Assembly (NCBI RefSeq): GCF_000420065.1
Contig: NZ_ATUF01000002.1
Location: forward strand, 868,001 to 932,000
DNA from: Varibaculum cambriense DSM 15806
GTDB lineage: Bacteria > Actinomycetota > Actinomycetes > Actinomycetales > Actinomycetaceae
Direction: 5' to 3'
DNA length: 64,000 nucleotides
The stretch's first letter is position 1; every line of letters starts with the position of its first letter. The notes under the pieces are model-generated. The model saw nothing but the letters and a program-made list of their open reading frames with translations. It was not told the DNA's origin and searched no databases. Below, in pieces: positions 35,590 to 43,860 of this stretch. Both the position numbers and the translations under genes were made by a program.

Positions 35590-36210
35590 CTAGCGGGAGA
35601 TGCGTAGTAACTCGGTTACCGGGGCGATATCTGCCGGAGTATCCACGTCGTGGGCATAATCAGGGGAAATCTCGCGGGTGGCAAACCCGATCTCACCTAG
35701 CACTCCGCGTACCGAACGATTTAAAGGATTCGCCCGCGCCATCTCCATCAGCGCCCGCACGGTAAATGCCCCCAGCACATATTGGGTAACCTCTCCGACC
35801 TGGCCTAAGAGTATTTTTTCTTTTTCGACTGCTTCCTCATTAGTTTCCTGTAGCTGCCGTGCCAGTTGCCGCAAAGCAAACCCTGATAGGGGAGCGTCCA
35901 CGGGGCAAACCCCGATAATGTCGGAGGGCGAAAACACGAACGAGGCAGCTAAACGGTGCCAGCCCGCAACTATCCCGGCTGCTGGTCCCGAGCCCGGAGG
36001 TTCCTCCATAGTGAGGAAAACTTTCTCGGGAACCTCCACCTCCTCGGGAGCCACCACTACAGTGGGAACTGGCGGCAAAAAAGACAACGTCCAGCTGATC
36101 AGGCGATCTCCAGCAATCAGGAGATTAGGTTTACTGCGCCCGCCTAGACGTTCGCCAGTTCCCCCTGCCAGTACAATCACTCCATTTAGGTACTGCGGGG
36201 AACTAGCCAT
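35590..36210 (-). CDS. mobA: Molybdenum cofactor guanylyltransferase
   Basis: 206 residues from ATG 36210, which has AAGGAAG 6 nt upstream and overlaps the moaC stop; the open frame to 36303 lies within moaC. It attaches GMP to Mo-molybdopterin to make MGD, the form NarG requires. Nucleotidyltransferase motif VLAGGTGERLGGRSKPNLL; metal-Asp segment IGVCPVDAPLSGF; late TPADIAPVTELL. Sequence is divergent in the middle, so assignment leans on the N-terminal motif and on the Moco context. Confidence 0.87.
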   Translation of the reverse strand: MASSPQYLNGVIVLAGGTGERLGGRSKPNLLIAGDRLISWTLSFLPPVPTVVVAPEEVEVPEKVFLTMEEPPGSGPAAGIVAGWHRLAASFVFSPSDIIGVCPVDAPLSGFALRQLARQLQETNEEAVEKEKILLGQVGEVTQYVLGAFTVRALMEMARANPLNRSVRGVLGEIGFATREISPDYAHDVDTPADIAPVTELLRISR

Positions 36211-36730
36211 GATCAACTTCCTTAGCTTCCGCTTCCTGCTCGCTTCCCGGACGCACCCAAGTTCCCGAGCGTCCGCCTCGTTTTTCCAAAACATAGCATT
36301 CACGGATAGAAACCATTTTGTCTACCCCTTTCACCATGTCAATCAGGTTTAGGGCGGCGACGGAGGCAGCGGTGAGTGCCTCCATCTCGATTCCGGTGCG
36401 GTCAGCAGTGCGGCAGGTAGCGAGGATCTCGACCCCGTCCTCAGCCAGGCGGATATCCACCGCGCAATAATGCACCCCAATTGGGTGCGCCAAAGGCAAC
36501 AGCAGGGGGGTACGTTTAGAGGCCGCGATTCCGCCGATACGCGCCACCGCTAAGGCATCCCCTTTCGGGACTTCGCCAGCCTGCAAAGCCGCCATGATCT
36601 TCGGTGAGCACTGCACAAAGGCGCGCGCCCGTGCCTGGCGCACCGTGGGTTGCTTGCCGGTAATATCCACCATATGTGCCTGCCCAGACGTATTTAAGTG
36701 GGGTAAAGGTTGCGCGTCCTCGTTTTTCAT
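36203..36730 (-). CDS. moaC: Cyclic pyranopterin monophosphate synthase
   Basis: 175 residues. With MoaA it converts GTP to cPMP; MoaC does the ring-rearranging second step. Motifs: HMVDITGKQPTVRQARA, KGDALAVARIGGIAASKRT, LLPLAHPIGVHYCAVDI, TGIEMEALTAASVAALNLIDM (split), and DKMVSIREC. The catalytic Lys/Asp/His set is in place. The C-terminus ends in an acidic tail. Upstream of mobA with an 8-bp overlap; 56 bp after moeA. Confidence 0.97.
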   Translation of the reverse strand: MKNEDAQPLPHLNTSGQAHMVDITGKQPTVRQARARAFVQCSPKIMAALQAGEVPKGDALAVARIGGIAASKRTPLLLPLAHPIGVHYCAVDIRLAEDGVEILATCRTADRTGIEMEALTAASVAALNLIDMVKGVDKMVSIRECYVLEKRGGRSGTWVRPGSEQEAEAKEVDHG

Positions 36731-36786
36731 TACTGCTCCTTGTCTCTTAATGACCAGCTCGCTATATTGCGCGGGTTAATGCGCCC

Positions 36787-38151
36787 CTAGCAGGGCAACA
36801 CATCGACCAGACTCCATTGCTCCACTTCGGTAACCTCCTCCGGCACGATTGCCAGTGCATTCGCTTGATGTAGGGAAGCCACAAAGTGCGATCGCGCCCC
36901 TAAACGGTGAGTCGGAGTAACCGTGGGGGTATCGCCTACCCGCTCTGCCTCGGTCAAATGTACCGGCACGAACTGGCGTTTACCGGCAGGGGACTTCCAG
37001 GCCACCGTAGTAGTGGCGGCGCGAGTCTGCAGCGCCGCACGTCCCTCTTTACCAGATAGAGCGGCCAAAACCGGACGTACAAATACGTGGAAAGACACAA
37101 ACACGCTGACCGGATTGCCCGGCAAAGTTGCCACATAAACATCGGCGCCATCGGGGGCGGCAATGCTGCCAAACCCCTGCGGTTTACCCGGCTGCATCGC
37201 AACTTTGGTAAACGCTAAACCTCCGGATAAACCAACTTGTTTAACCACGTCATAGGCGCCCGCACTCACTCCGCCAGTGGTGACAATCAAATCCGCTCCC
37301 TGGGCGGCCTGCTCCAGAGTTTTCGCAAACACTTCCGGTTCATCATCGGAACTGTAAACCCCCGACACGATTACGTCTTGGCGGCGCAGCAAGGCCTCTA
37401 GCAGCACCGAATTCGAGTCCGGGATTTGCGCTCCCTTTAGGCTGGCGCCTGCCGGACGTAGCTCCAATCCGGTAGAGATTACTGCTACTCGCGGACGGCG
37501 ATAAACCGGTAGCTCTGAATAGCCAATCGAAACCGCCGAAGAAAGTGCCGCGGGGGTGAGGACTGTTCCTGCCGCTAACACCAGGTCACCCACGGCGGCG
37601 TCCTCGCCTGCCTTACGCACATTGGCTCCTGCGCGCGGGCAACGCTCAATCGTGACCTCTTTAGGTAGGTCAAGGGGGCCAGCCGGCAGGGTAGTGTCCT
37701 CTACTTTAATCACGGTATCGGCGCCAGCCGGCATCCGCGCGCCAGTCATAATTCGGATAGCATGCCCGGGACTGAGCTGATAATCCTCGTTATCCCCAGC
37801 GGCAATATCGGCTTCGACTGGCAAAGTTAAAGGCAGAGTTTTTTTGGCTCCATCATCCCCCGGGGCGCTCGGCAATTCGCTTTGGCTGGGCGTAGCAGCA
37901 GGCACCGTCGTTGCGCTTTTTTCTGCGCCGGTAGCCGCCGGGGTGGACGTATTTTCGAGGACGTTGGGCAGGTCGCAGGAACGCACCGCAAACCCATCCA
38001 TCGCGGAATTAGTAAAAGGCGGCACCGGGAAGCGGGCAAAAACATCTTCTGCCAAAGTGGCGCCCAAAGCCTCCGCCACTGGCATTACTGTGGGAGGAAG
38101 CGAATTTACCTGGGTTAATACCTGGTTCAGGTATTCATCTACCGCTTTCAT
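36787..38151 (-). CDS. moeA: Molybdopterin molybdenumtransferase
   Basis: 454 residues, somewhat long. It inserts molybdate into adenylated molybdopterin. The core is intact: FPVPPFTNSAMDGFAVRS, GHAIRIMTGARMPAGADTVI, RPRVAVISTGLEL, IPDSNSVLLEALLRR, TTGGVSAGAYDVVKQ, QPGKPQGFGSI and ATLPGNPVSVFVSF. Residues ~65-105 form a Thr/Ala/Pro/Ser-rich insertion that lengthens the loop of domain II. Starts 2 nt after moeB, clearly one operon. Confidence 0.97.
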   Translation of the reverse strand: MKAVDEYLNQVLTQVNSLPPTVMPVAEALGATLAEDVFARFPVPPFTNSAMDGFAVRSCDLPNVLENTSTPAATGAEKSATTVPAATPSQSELPSAPGDDGAKKTLPLTLPVEADIAAGDNEDYQLSPGHAIRIMTGARMPAGADTVIKVEDTTLPAGPLDLPKEVTIERCPRAGANVRKAGEDAAVGDLVLAAGTVLTPAALSSAVSIGYSELPVYRRPRVAVISTGLELRPAGASLKGAQIPDSNSVLLEALLRRQDVIVSGVYSSDDEPEVFAKTLEQAAQGADLIVTTGGVSAGAYDVVKQVGLSGGLAFTKVAMQPGKPQGFGSIAAPDGADVYVATLPGNPVSVFVSFHVFVRPVLAALSGKEGRAALQTRAATTTVAWKSPAGKRQFVPVHLTEAERVGDTPTVTPTHRLGARSHFVASLHQANALAIVPEEVTEVEQWSLVDVLPC

Positions 38152-38153
38152 AA

Positions 38154-38891
38154 TTATTTATCCTTTCCGGATACCGTTACTGGCTTTGGGGATCCGTTCC
38201 CAAAATGCACCACATTCCATTTTCCGCTGCCCGCATCTACGATTAAAAGTTTTCCGATCAGCGGCTCGCCTACTCCCACGATCATTTTGATAGCTTCAGT
38301 TGCCAGAATTGAACCTGCCTGCCCGCAAACCGCTCCCAACACGCCATTTACCCGAGAAGTAGGGGTAGTGCCAGCCGGCGGCGGCGCCGGATACAGATCC
38401 CGTAAAGTAAGCCCCCCGGCGAATACTGAAATCTGAAAATTCATCGCCACTAAAGTTCCCCACAGGTGCGGACACCCCACTTCGGCGCAAGTATCCGCAA
38501 GCAAATATTTCGCGGAAAAATTGTCGGTCGCATCAACCACTAAGTCATAGGCAGCGATAATGCTGCGGGCATTATCAGCAGTGATCTTCGGTTCCAGTTG
38601 CACCCGCACATTCGGGTTCAAAGCATGGACGGTGGCCGCGGCTGACACCGATTTCACCTGCCCCAAGCTAGAGGCGGGATGGATTACTTGGCGCTGTAGA
38701 TTCGATTGTTCGACCCGATCGGGATCAGAAATACCCAAGGTGCCGACCCCGGCAGCACTCAAATAGGCCAGGGCAGGCGAGCCCAAACCGCCCGCACCTA
38801 CCACCAAAATCCGCGCGGCCTGCAAAGAATCAATCCCACGCTCACCGATCCCGTCGACAGTGGCGGTGAGGCGATCACGTTCAAAAACCAT
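38154..38891 (-). CDS. moeB: ThiF/MoeB-family sulfur-carrier adenylyltransferase
   Basis: 245 residues. E1-like enzyme that adenylates the C-terminal Gly-Gly of MoaD so it can be thiolated. ATP-binding GAGGLGSPALAYLSAAGVG; SDPDRVEQSNLQRQVIH (Arg finger); VVDATDNFSAKYLL; and a GVLGAVCGQAGSILATEAIK crossover. The two CxxC zinc pairs of E. coli MoeB are missing (LTLRDLYPAPPP; TPTSRVNGVLG). Whether it lacks zinc or this is a ThiF paralogue is open, but the position next to moeA and moaE favours MoeB. No rhodanese domain. Confidence 0.88.
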   Translation of the reverse strand: MVFERDRLTATVDGIGERGIDSLQAARILVVGAGGLGSPALAYLSAAGVGTLGISDPDRVEQSNLQRQVIHPASSLGQVKSVSAAATVHALNPNVRVQLEPKITADNARSIIAAYDLVVDATDNFSAKYLLADTCAEVGCPHLWGTLVAMNFQISVFAGGLTLRDLYPAPPPAGTTPTSRVNGVLGAVCGQAGSILATEAIKMIVGVGEPLIGKLLIVDAGSGKWNVVHFGNGSPKPVTVSGKDK

Positions 38892-38955
38892 GCGCGTCCT
38901 TTCCTCTAGCTACTCCCTTATACAATACCGGTAGAGCGCTTCAGGAGGGTGACAG

Positions 38956-39432
38956 ATGATATTCGATGTAAAAATTACAGAAAAACCCCTGGCAGATCCC
39001 AGTTCGTCCCCGGGGATAGCGGATATTCCGGCCACTAGTGGCGCACGCGTGGTGTTCAACGGCTGCGTCCGTAACCACGACGGTGGTCAAGGAGTAACCC
39101 ACCTGATTTATTCCGCCCATCCGGAGGCCGAAAAATTTCTGATTAAGGCCGTCCGGGACGCCATACAGTTTTCCCTTCCCGAGGGAGAGGGCGCGCTTTC
39201 CCCGGAGGTAGCGGGGGATAACGCTGAAAGTTTAGATGCAGTTTTTGTACGTCACCGGATCGGGCGGCTAGAGATCGGAGAAACCGCGCTGCTAGTGGTA
39301 GTAGATGCCCCGCATCGCGTTGCCGCCTTCAAAGTGAGCACTGAAATCGTTGACCAGATCAAGGCACAGGTGCCGATCTGGAAGGATCAATACTTCTCCG
39401 ATGGAAGTAACCACTGGTCGAACTGTCCCTAA
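38956..39432 (+). CDS. moaE: Molybdopterin synthase catalytic subunit
   Basis: 158 residues. With MoaD it adds the dithiolene sulfurs to cPMP. Motifs: ARVVFNGCVRNHD, YSAHPEAEKFL, the catalytic HRIGRLEIGETALLVVV, DAPHRVAAF, and VPIWKDQYFSDGSNHW (catalytic Lys). A ~20-residue insert (EGEGALSPEVAGDNAES) sits before the HRIGR strand. AGGAGGG is 5 nt before ATG 38956. Divergent from moeB and convergent with moaD. Confidence 0.96.
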   Translation: MIFDVKITEKPLADPSSSPGIADIPATSGARVVFNGCVRNHDGGQGVTHLIYSAHPEAEKFLIKAVRDAIQFSLPEGEGALSPEVAGDNAESLDAVFVRHRIGRLEIGETALLVVVDAPHRVAAFKVSTEIVDQIKAQVPIWKDQYFSDGSNHWSNCP

Positions 39433-39445
39433 AGTTCCAGGTCTG

Positions 39446-39522
39446 GCACGGTAAAAGCACTCCGGGGACCCCATGAGCTTCGCAGGGCTCAGCTCAAGCC
39501 CCTCTCGTATCTTTTACCGGCC
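39446..39522. repeat. Nested inverted repeat, possible structured RNA, between moaE and moaD
   Basis: The outer stem CGGTAAAAG (39449-39457) pairs with CTTTTACCG (39511-39519), extended by GGC/GCC past a bulged A. Inside it, GGGG (39464-39467) can pair with CCCC (39499-39502), and TGAGC with GCTCA enclose TTCGCAGG. The whole ~75-nt element folds as one long interrupted hairpin on either strand. No T run follows. It could be a bidirectional terminator for convergent moaE and moaD or an extragenic palindromic element. No match to the Moco or SRP RNA cores I remember. Confidence 0.5.
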
Positions 39523-39555
39523 GCGACCTTAATGTGGGGACAGGTTGGCCAGTAT

Positions 39556-39801
39556 TTAACCACCCGCAAAAGGGGGAAGTACATCTAGTTGCCCGTTAGC
39601 AGCGGATTCACCGAGGGGAGTGTCGCCATCGGCGAGGGCGCCGTCCACTAAGAACGAACTGACCTTCAAGATCGGGGACAGGTCGTTGTTGCTGGCAGCT
39701 TGGGCAATTTCTCGCAGAGTTTGGTCAGCAGCCGGCTTAACCTGTGCGCTGTCAACTCCTGCTGCCTGGGCAGCGCCGGCGAAAAAACGTACGGTAAACA
39801 C
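39556..39801 (-). CDS. moaD: Molybdopterin synthase sulfur carrier subunit
   Basis: 81 residues, ubiquitin-like beta-grasp. It carries sulfur as a C-terminal thiocarboxylate to MoaE. It ends in the required Gly-Gly (LPPFAGG). Opening strand FTVRFFAGAAQAAG and the FLVDGALADGDTPL segment fit the family. GTG 39801 has GGAGG 7 nt upstream, located in the last codons of moaA; 3 nt separate the genes, so translation is probably coupled. Confidence 0.93.
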   Translation of the reverse strand: MFTVRFFAGAAQAAGVDSAQVKPAADQTLREIAQAASNNDLSPILKVSSFLVDGALADGDTPLGESAANGQLDVLPPFAGG

Positions 39802-39804
39802 GCT

Positions 39805-40839
39805 TTAGCCTCCGATCTGAGAAAGGGAATAGGTTCTGCGTCCTGCCGCCGATATTTCGCGGTGACCAGCAGGCTTAGCTGCTTGAGCGGCAAGCCAAAG
39901 CTGAGTCAGCTCGTCGTTAGAGGCACCTTGACGCATAGGAGCAAGTAAATCGACAAAAGCTAAAGAAAAGAGGCAAGAGTACACTTTGCCATCAGCAGAC
40001 AGCCGCGTGCGGTCACAGGTGGCGCAGAAGGGCGCGGATTCGGAGGCGATAACTCCGATAATCCCGGCAGGATGGTCGCTGCCGGCCGCTACGTTCCAGC
40101 GCCGCGCCGGAGCCGCCGGGTCAGTTTCAATTGGGGTGAGCGAAAAACTTTCCTGTAGCCGCGCGAGAATGTCGCGGGCGTGGGGGCGTACAGCAGCTGA
40201 ATCCCCTAAGGGGCCGATCGGCATGAACTCGATTGCCCGCCATTGGAAGCCGCGCCGCAGTGCAAAGCGAACTAGATCTGGTATTTCCTCTAAGGACTGC
40301 TGATCTAAAATCACCGAGTTAAGTTTTATGGGTTCTAAGCCGCTACCTGGTAGTTTTTCCAGAGCCGCTGCCACCTCGGAAAAACGATCGCGTTTAGCAA
40401 GCGCAAAATAGCGGTCGGGATCCAAGGTGTCTAAAGAAATATTGATGCGCCCTAAACCCGCGTTTACCAGAGAATCTAACCGGGGAGCTAAACCGATAGC
40501 GTTGGTAGTTAAGGCAATATCGGCAGGCAAATCAGCCTGCCTAAATGCCTGGTGAATCTGGCGAATAATTTCCGCTAAATCGGGACGTAAAAGGGGTTCG
40601 CCTCCGGTTAAACGGACTTTACGAATCCCTAGAGACAGTGCCACTTGCGTCAGGCGCCCGAACTCACTAGGGGTTAGTAGATCCTGGCGAGGAATCCAGG
40701 TGTCGGCATCTTCGGGTAGGCAGTAACTGCAGCGTAAATTACAGCGGTCGGTAACCGATAGACGCAGGTCTTTAGCGACCCGACCCCAACGGTCAAGTAG
40801 CTGACGCGAGGGTGCTGTGGCTACGGATTCAGCGCGCAT
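39805..40839 (-). CDS. moaA: GTP 3',8-cyclase (radical SAM)
   Basis: 344 residues. First step of Moco synthesis. The N-terminal radical-SAM cluster is CNLRCSYC; RLTGGEPLLRPDL binds SAM; the C-terminal second [4Fe-4S] cluster is formed by CATCDRTRLSADGKVYSC; the protein ends in the essential Gly-Gly (SQIGG). Residues LTTNAIG and INISLDTLDPDRY match the barrel. Upstream of moaD; 35 bp after the DUF6457-like gene. Confidence 0.97.
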   Translation of the reverse strand: MRAESVATAPSRQLLDRWGRVAKDLRLSVTDRCNLRCSYCLPEDADTWIPRQDLLTPSEFGRLTQVALSLGIRKVRLTGGEPLLRPDLAEIIRQIHQAFRQADLPADIALTTNAIGLAPRLDSLVNAGLGRINISLDTLDPDRYFALAKRDRFSEVAAALEKLPGSGLEPIKLNSVILDQQSLEEIPDLVRFALRRGFQWRAIEFMPIGPLGDSAAVRPHARDILARLQESFSLTPIETDPAAPARRWNVAAGSDHPAGIIGVIASESAPFCATCDRTRLSADGKVYSCLFSLAFVDLLAPMRQGASNDELTQLWLAAQAAKPAGHREISAAGRRTYSLSQIGG

Positions 40840-40874
40840 TACCCCTCCTGCGGCTAGGTGTTGCTTGCAAATGT

Positions 40875-41147
40875 CTAGGCTTGCCAGTTCTCTGCTAAAT
40901 CCTGTAGCTGCGAAATAATTTCTTTGGCATCGGCACCCTGGCCGCAGGCATATCCGGTGAGAAAAGCAGTCAAGGGGGCACCCGGACGAGAAGGACCATG
41001 TGCCACCGTTCCAATCAAAGAAAGCAGCTCTGATTCCACCGTTTCCAGCGGATTATCCTCTAATTGCAGTTGCTCGCGCACATCGGTTAGCCAGCGATGC
41101 ATCTGCGCCATCTTTTCTGGGTCGTCTTTCTTATTATTAGCGGCCAT
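40875..41147 (-). CDS. Small DUF6457-like protein linked to Moco genes
   Basis: 90 residues. The helical pattern HRWLTDVREQLQL...LLSLIGTVAHGPSRPGAPLTAFLTGYACG matches the DUF6457 proteins that often neighbour mobA or moaA in actinobacteria (the A-H-G-x-x-R-P-x-A-P-L-x-T/A-F-L signature). Function unknown; a regulatory or chaperone role in Moco or MGD synthesis is a guess from context. AAAGGGGA precedes ATG 41147. First gene of the moaA-moaD transcript. Confidence 0.8.
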   Translation of the reverse strand: MAANNKKDDPEKMAQMHRWLTDVREQLQLEDNPLETVESELLSLIGTVAHGPSRPGAPLTAFLTGYACGQGADAKEIISQLQDLAENWQA

Positions 41148-41292
41148 CAGATTCCCCTTTCGATTGCGCGCGCCCGGTTTAGGGTCGCTTTTCTATCCTA
41201 AACCACAACGATACCAGGGAAGATAGCCTTTGCTGGAGTTTTGTTTTCCGAGGGCGTAGGAAGGGAAAATCGATATAGAAATTAAGCGAATA

Positions 41293-42114
41293 TTATTGCT
41301 CAGAAGCGGAAGAAGCTTCCGAATGTTTCCGTTTTCTCCTATTCTTGCCGAAGCGAGGACGCAAGCTTCCTCCGGCTTTGATCCAGTCGTTGATAGCGGA
41401 AATTCCTACCGCCAAAAGGTAAAGTCCAATCAGCGCCGCCATCTGGACGATCATTGGCCAGGCGGTGGGGAGGGGATTTGCCACCGCCGAGAACACAGCG
41501 GCAAGTACCACTGCCCACCGCCAACCTTTCAGCATGGTTTTAGCTTTCATTACTCCCGCAAAGTTGAGCACCACCAAGATTTCGGGAGCTAGGCAGGAAA
41601 GCCCGAACGCCAGCACCAGGCGCATAAAGAAGGTGATATAGGAATCCGCTCTCAGCAGCATTGCGGATCCGTCCGGGGTGAAAGAATTCAAAATCGAAAC
41701 CGCTTTGGGGATTACCCACATCCCGGAGAGGGCACCTCCACTGAACAGCACGATCCCGACTAAACCAAAAGTGGTGATATAGATTTTTTCTTTACGTTTT
41801 AAACCGGGAGCAATAAAAGCTCCAATCTGGAAAATCCACCAGGGGGCAGAAATCAGTACCCCTAACCAGAGGGACACCTGAATCCGCATATCAAAGGCGG
41901 CGCCAATGGTCTGGAAGTTTAATTGCGGGGCTTGACCACTAACCTTTCGCAGCGGTTCTTGCATCCAATTCAGGGTAGGGGTAACCAAGAACCAGCCGCC
42001 AATCGCGGCTACGAAAATACCTGCCAACGCCAATAGTAGGCGTTTGCGCAGTTCCAGCAGATGTTCAGTCACCCGCATACGGGCTTGCGGGTTAGTCTTT
42101 TTTTGTCCCGGCAT
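41293..42114 (-). CDS. tatC: Twin-arginine translocase subunit TatC
   Basis: 273 residues, six TMs. Core receptor for folded proteins with RR signal peptides. Family landmarks: HLLELRKRLLLAL at the N-terminus, PWWIFQIGAFIAPGLKRKEK (conserved Phe/Glu cap region), and FGLSCLAPEILVVL. Ends in a basic Lys/Arg/Ser-rich tail. 11 nt after tatA, same operon. No obvious Tat substrate with RR signal is encoded in this window. Confidence 0.97.
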   Translation of the reverse strand: MPGQKKTNPQARMRVTEHLLELRKRLLLALAGIFVAAIGGWFLVTPTLNWMQEPLRKVSGQAPQLNFQTIGAAFDMRIQVSLWLGVLISAPWWIFQIGAFIAPGLKRKEKIYITTFGLVGIVLFSGGALSGMWVIPKAVSILNSFTPDGSAMLLRADSYITFFMRLVLAFGLSCLAPEILVVLNFAGVMKAKTMLKGWRWAVVLAAVFSAVANPLPTAWPMIVQMAALIGLYLLAVGISAINDWIKAGGSLRPRFGKNRRKRKHSEASSASEQ

Positions 42115-42125
42115 GGGGCGGGGGG

Positions 42126-42416
42126 TTAATTATTTTCCGGCGGATCAGCGGTATCGGACTGCCCGCTAGCCACTTGCGGAGATGAATTCTGGACGTTATT
42201 CTGCGTCGGTGCCGGGGAAGACGGAGTAGCTGGAATTTGGGGATTTTGGGGTCCGGCCGTCACCTGCTTATTGCTGCCATCTTCGCTGAGGTCCGAAAGT
42301 TCAGACTTGAGGACTTTCGCAGATTTTCCGATGTTACGGGCAATGTCGGGCAGTTTGGAGGCTCCAAAAACAATGATTAACACCAGGAGCAGAATGAGAA
42401 TATGTACTGGCCTCAC
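42126..42416 (-). CDS. tatA: Twin-arginine translocase subunit TatA
   Basis: 96 residues. One N-terminal TM (HILILLLVLIIVFGASKLPD), the hinge and an amphipathic helix (IARNIGKSAKVLKSEL), then a Pro/Gln/Ser/Asn-rich disordered tail. The first residues (MRPVHILILL) lack the usual Glu or Gln near position 8. GTG 42416 has AAGGAAGGG upstream. No separate tatB is seen. Confidence 0.93.
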   Translation of the reverse strand: MRPVHILILLLVLIIVFGASKLPDIARNIGKSAKVLKSELSDLSEDGSNKQVTAGPQNPQIPATPSSPAPTQNNVQNSSPQVASGQSDTADPPENN

Positions 42417-42634
42417 GGTGGTGCCCTTCCTTTCTTACAGACGGCATCTAGATAGTTTTCCCCAATTGTAGCGGGGTTAGCAGGCTAATAGCTTACTCCT
42501 ATCGAGGATAGCTAAAACTTGTCGGCTTAACTACCAAATGCTGGGAAATACTAAGAACGCGGAACTTGTTAAGGCGGCGCGCATCCTCAGTATTCGCCCT
42601 CTAAACTGGGTAGTCTGAAAGTGGGAGGCAAAAC

Positions 42635-43480
42635 GTGAGCGAGTTCATTGAGGAAGAAAAAGCGGGCGCCCAGGCCATAGCGGATTTGATGGCGGGGAAG
42701 AAAACGATTGTGGTCGCGGGAGCCGGGATGTCCACCGATGCGGGGATTCCGGATTATCGCGGCACCGGTTCTTCCGGGATTCCCACTGTCGATATGGATC
42801 AGTTCTTGGGCGAGCTTTATTGGCAAAAATGGGTGTGGCGGCGTAATCAAGAAACCTGGAAAACCGTGGCGCGGCTGCAGCCCACCCCGGGGCACTACGC
42901 ATTAGCGCGGCTAGAGGAGGCGGGGCTGATTAACTGCATCGCCACCCAAAACGTAGACGGCTTAGACCGCAAAGCGGGTTGTAAGAATGTACAGCTACTG
43001 CACGGTACTTTCGAGGAAGTCCAATGCCTAGGCTGTGGAGCGGTGTTTTCGCGCGAACATATTGACCAGGAGCTACGTAAACTTAATCCGGACGTAAAAG
43101 ACGATCCTGATCCTAAAAACGTGGCAGTGCTGGCGGCAGCCGATGAGCAGGCAGCGCGCGCTTGCCATTTCAACCTGCTGTCTTGTCCGCGCTGCAGTGG
43201 GGTTATTAAACCGGGAATCGTGTTTTTTGGAGAAGCCTTGCCAGGTGAAGCCATGGATCGTTCTTTCGCGGCGGCGCGAGAAGCCGAGGTGGTGCTGGCG
43301 GTAGGAACCTCCCTGGCGGTGCTAACCGGGCTGTGGGTGTTGCGGGAAGCCTGGGGAACCGGCGCTAAAGTAGCCGTGATTAACCGGGGGCCGACTGCCG
43401 CCGATTCGCTTGCGGACGTGCGGGTGTCTGGCGGTGCTTCCCAAGTATTAACCCAAGTAGCAGAGATCTTACTGGATTAA
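42635..43480 (+). CDS. Sirtuin (Sir2-family NAD-dependent deacetylase)
   Basis: 281 residues. It removes acyl groups from lysines using NAD+. Motifs: VAGAGMSTDAGIPDYRG, TQNVDGLDRKAG, catalytic His in LLHGTFE, zinc pairs CLGC and CPRC, KPGIVFFGEALP, AVGTSLAV, and VINRGPT. A ~25-residue insertion rich in Asp/Ala between the two zinc pairs. Start GTG 42635 follows GGGAGG, 8 nt upstream. Deacetylation of acetyl-CoA synthetase is common for bacterial relatives, but the target is unknown. Confidence 0.96.
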   Translation: MSEFIEEEKAGAQAIADLMAGKKTIVVAGAGMSTDAGIPDYRGTGSSGIPTVDMDQFLGELYWQKWVWRRNQETWKTVARLQPTPGHYALARLEEAGLINCIATQNVDGLDRKAGCKNVQLLHGTFEEVQCLGCGAVFSREHIDQELRKLNPDVKDDPDPKNVAVLAAADEQAARACHFNLLSCPRCSGVIKPGIVFFGEALPGEAMDRSFAAAREAEVVLAVGTSLAVLTGLWVLREAWGTGAKVAVINRGPTAADSLADVRVSGGASQVLTQVAEILLD

Positions 43481-43669
43481 AATCCGAGCCATTATCGAAA
43501 GTTCGTCGCAGGCGGGGAATAGCCGCGCCAGTAAAAAGGGCTAAGTCTTTAGCGCGGGGTTAACGGCAAACGCATTGTTTCATATCTATTTGCGCACGTC
43601 CAGGGGTATATCAAAAGACAAGACGAAAAACCGGAAACTACGACTCGGGGATGAAAGAGTTTTTAAATG

Positions 43670-43723
43670 CCTAGAGCCGGTTCCACGCGCTCCCTCCTGC
43701 GCTAATGCGGAACCGACTCTAGG
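43670..43723. repeat. Long imperfect hairpin upstream of the menE-like gene
   Basis: CCTAGAGcCGGTTCC (43670-43684) and GGAACCGaCTCTAGG (43709-43723): 15 bp with one mismatch, 24-nt loop that itself contains GCGC/GCGC. Could be an attenuator, a structured leader, or the terminator of the sirtuin transcript; no T run follows on the plus strand. Confidence 0.5.
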
Positions 43724-43827
43724 TTGTAGTTTAGGGGTTATCTTGACACACGTTCCCCTAAAATAGCCGGAGCGACCGGCTCCTTTAAGTATAGCAAAAA
43801 GATGGAAGAAGCCTAATCTTTTTTATG

Positions 43828-43860
43828 TGCTACAGGTAATAAAGTGCCACAGGCTGTAGC
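43828..43860. repeat. Combined direct and inverted repeat
   Basis: Direct repeat GTGCtACAGG (43828-43837) / GTGCcACAGG (43845-43854), period 17. The same block has the inverted repeat GCTACAG (43829-43835) / CTGTAGC (43854-43860). Lies ~95 bp before the menE-like start; suits a regulator binding two helical turns apart. Confidence 0.4.

Noticed and set aside
43575-43766. 63-codon ORF in the gap before the menE-like gene
   Set aside because: No ribosome-binding site, runs through two hairpins, composition not protein-like.
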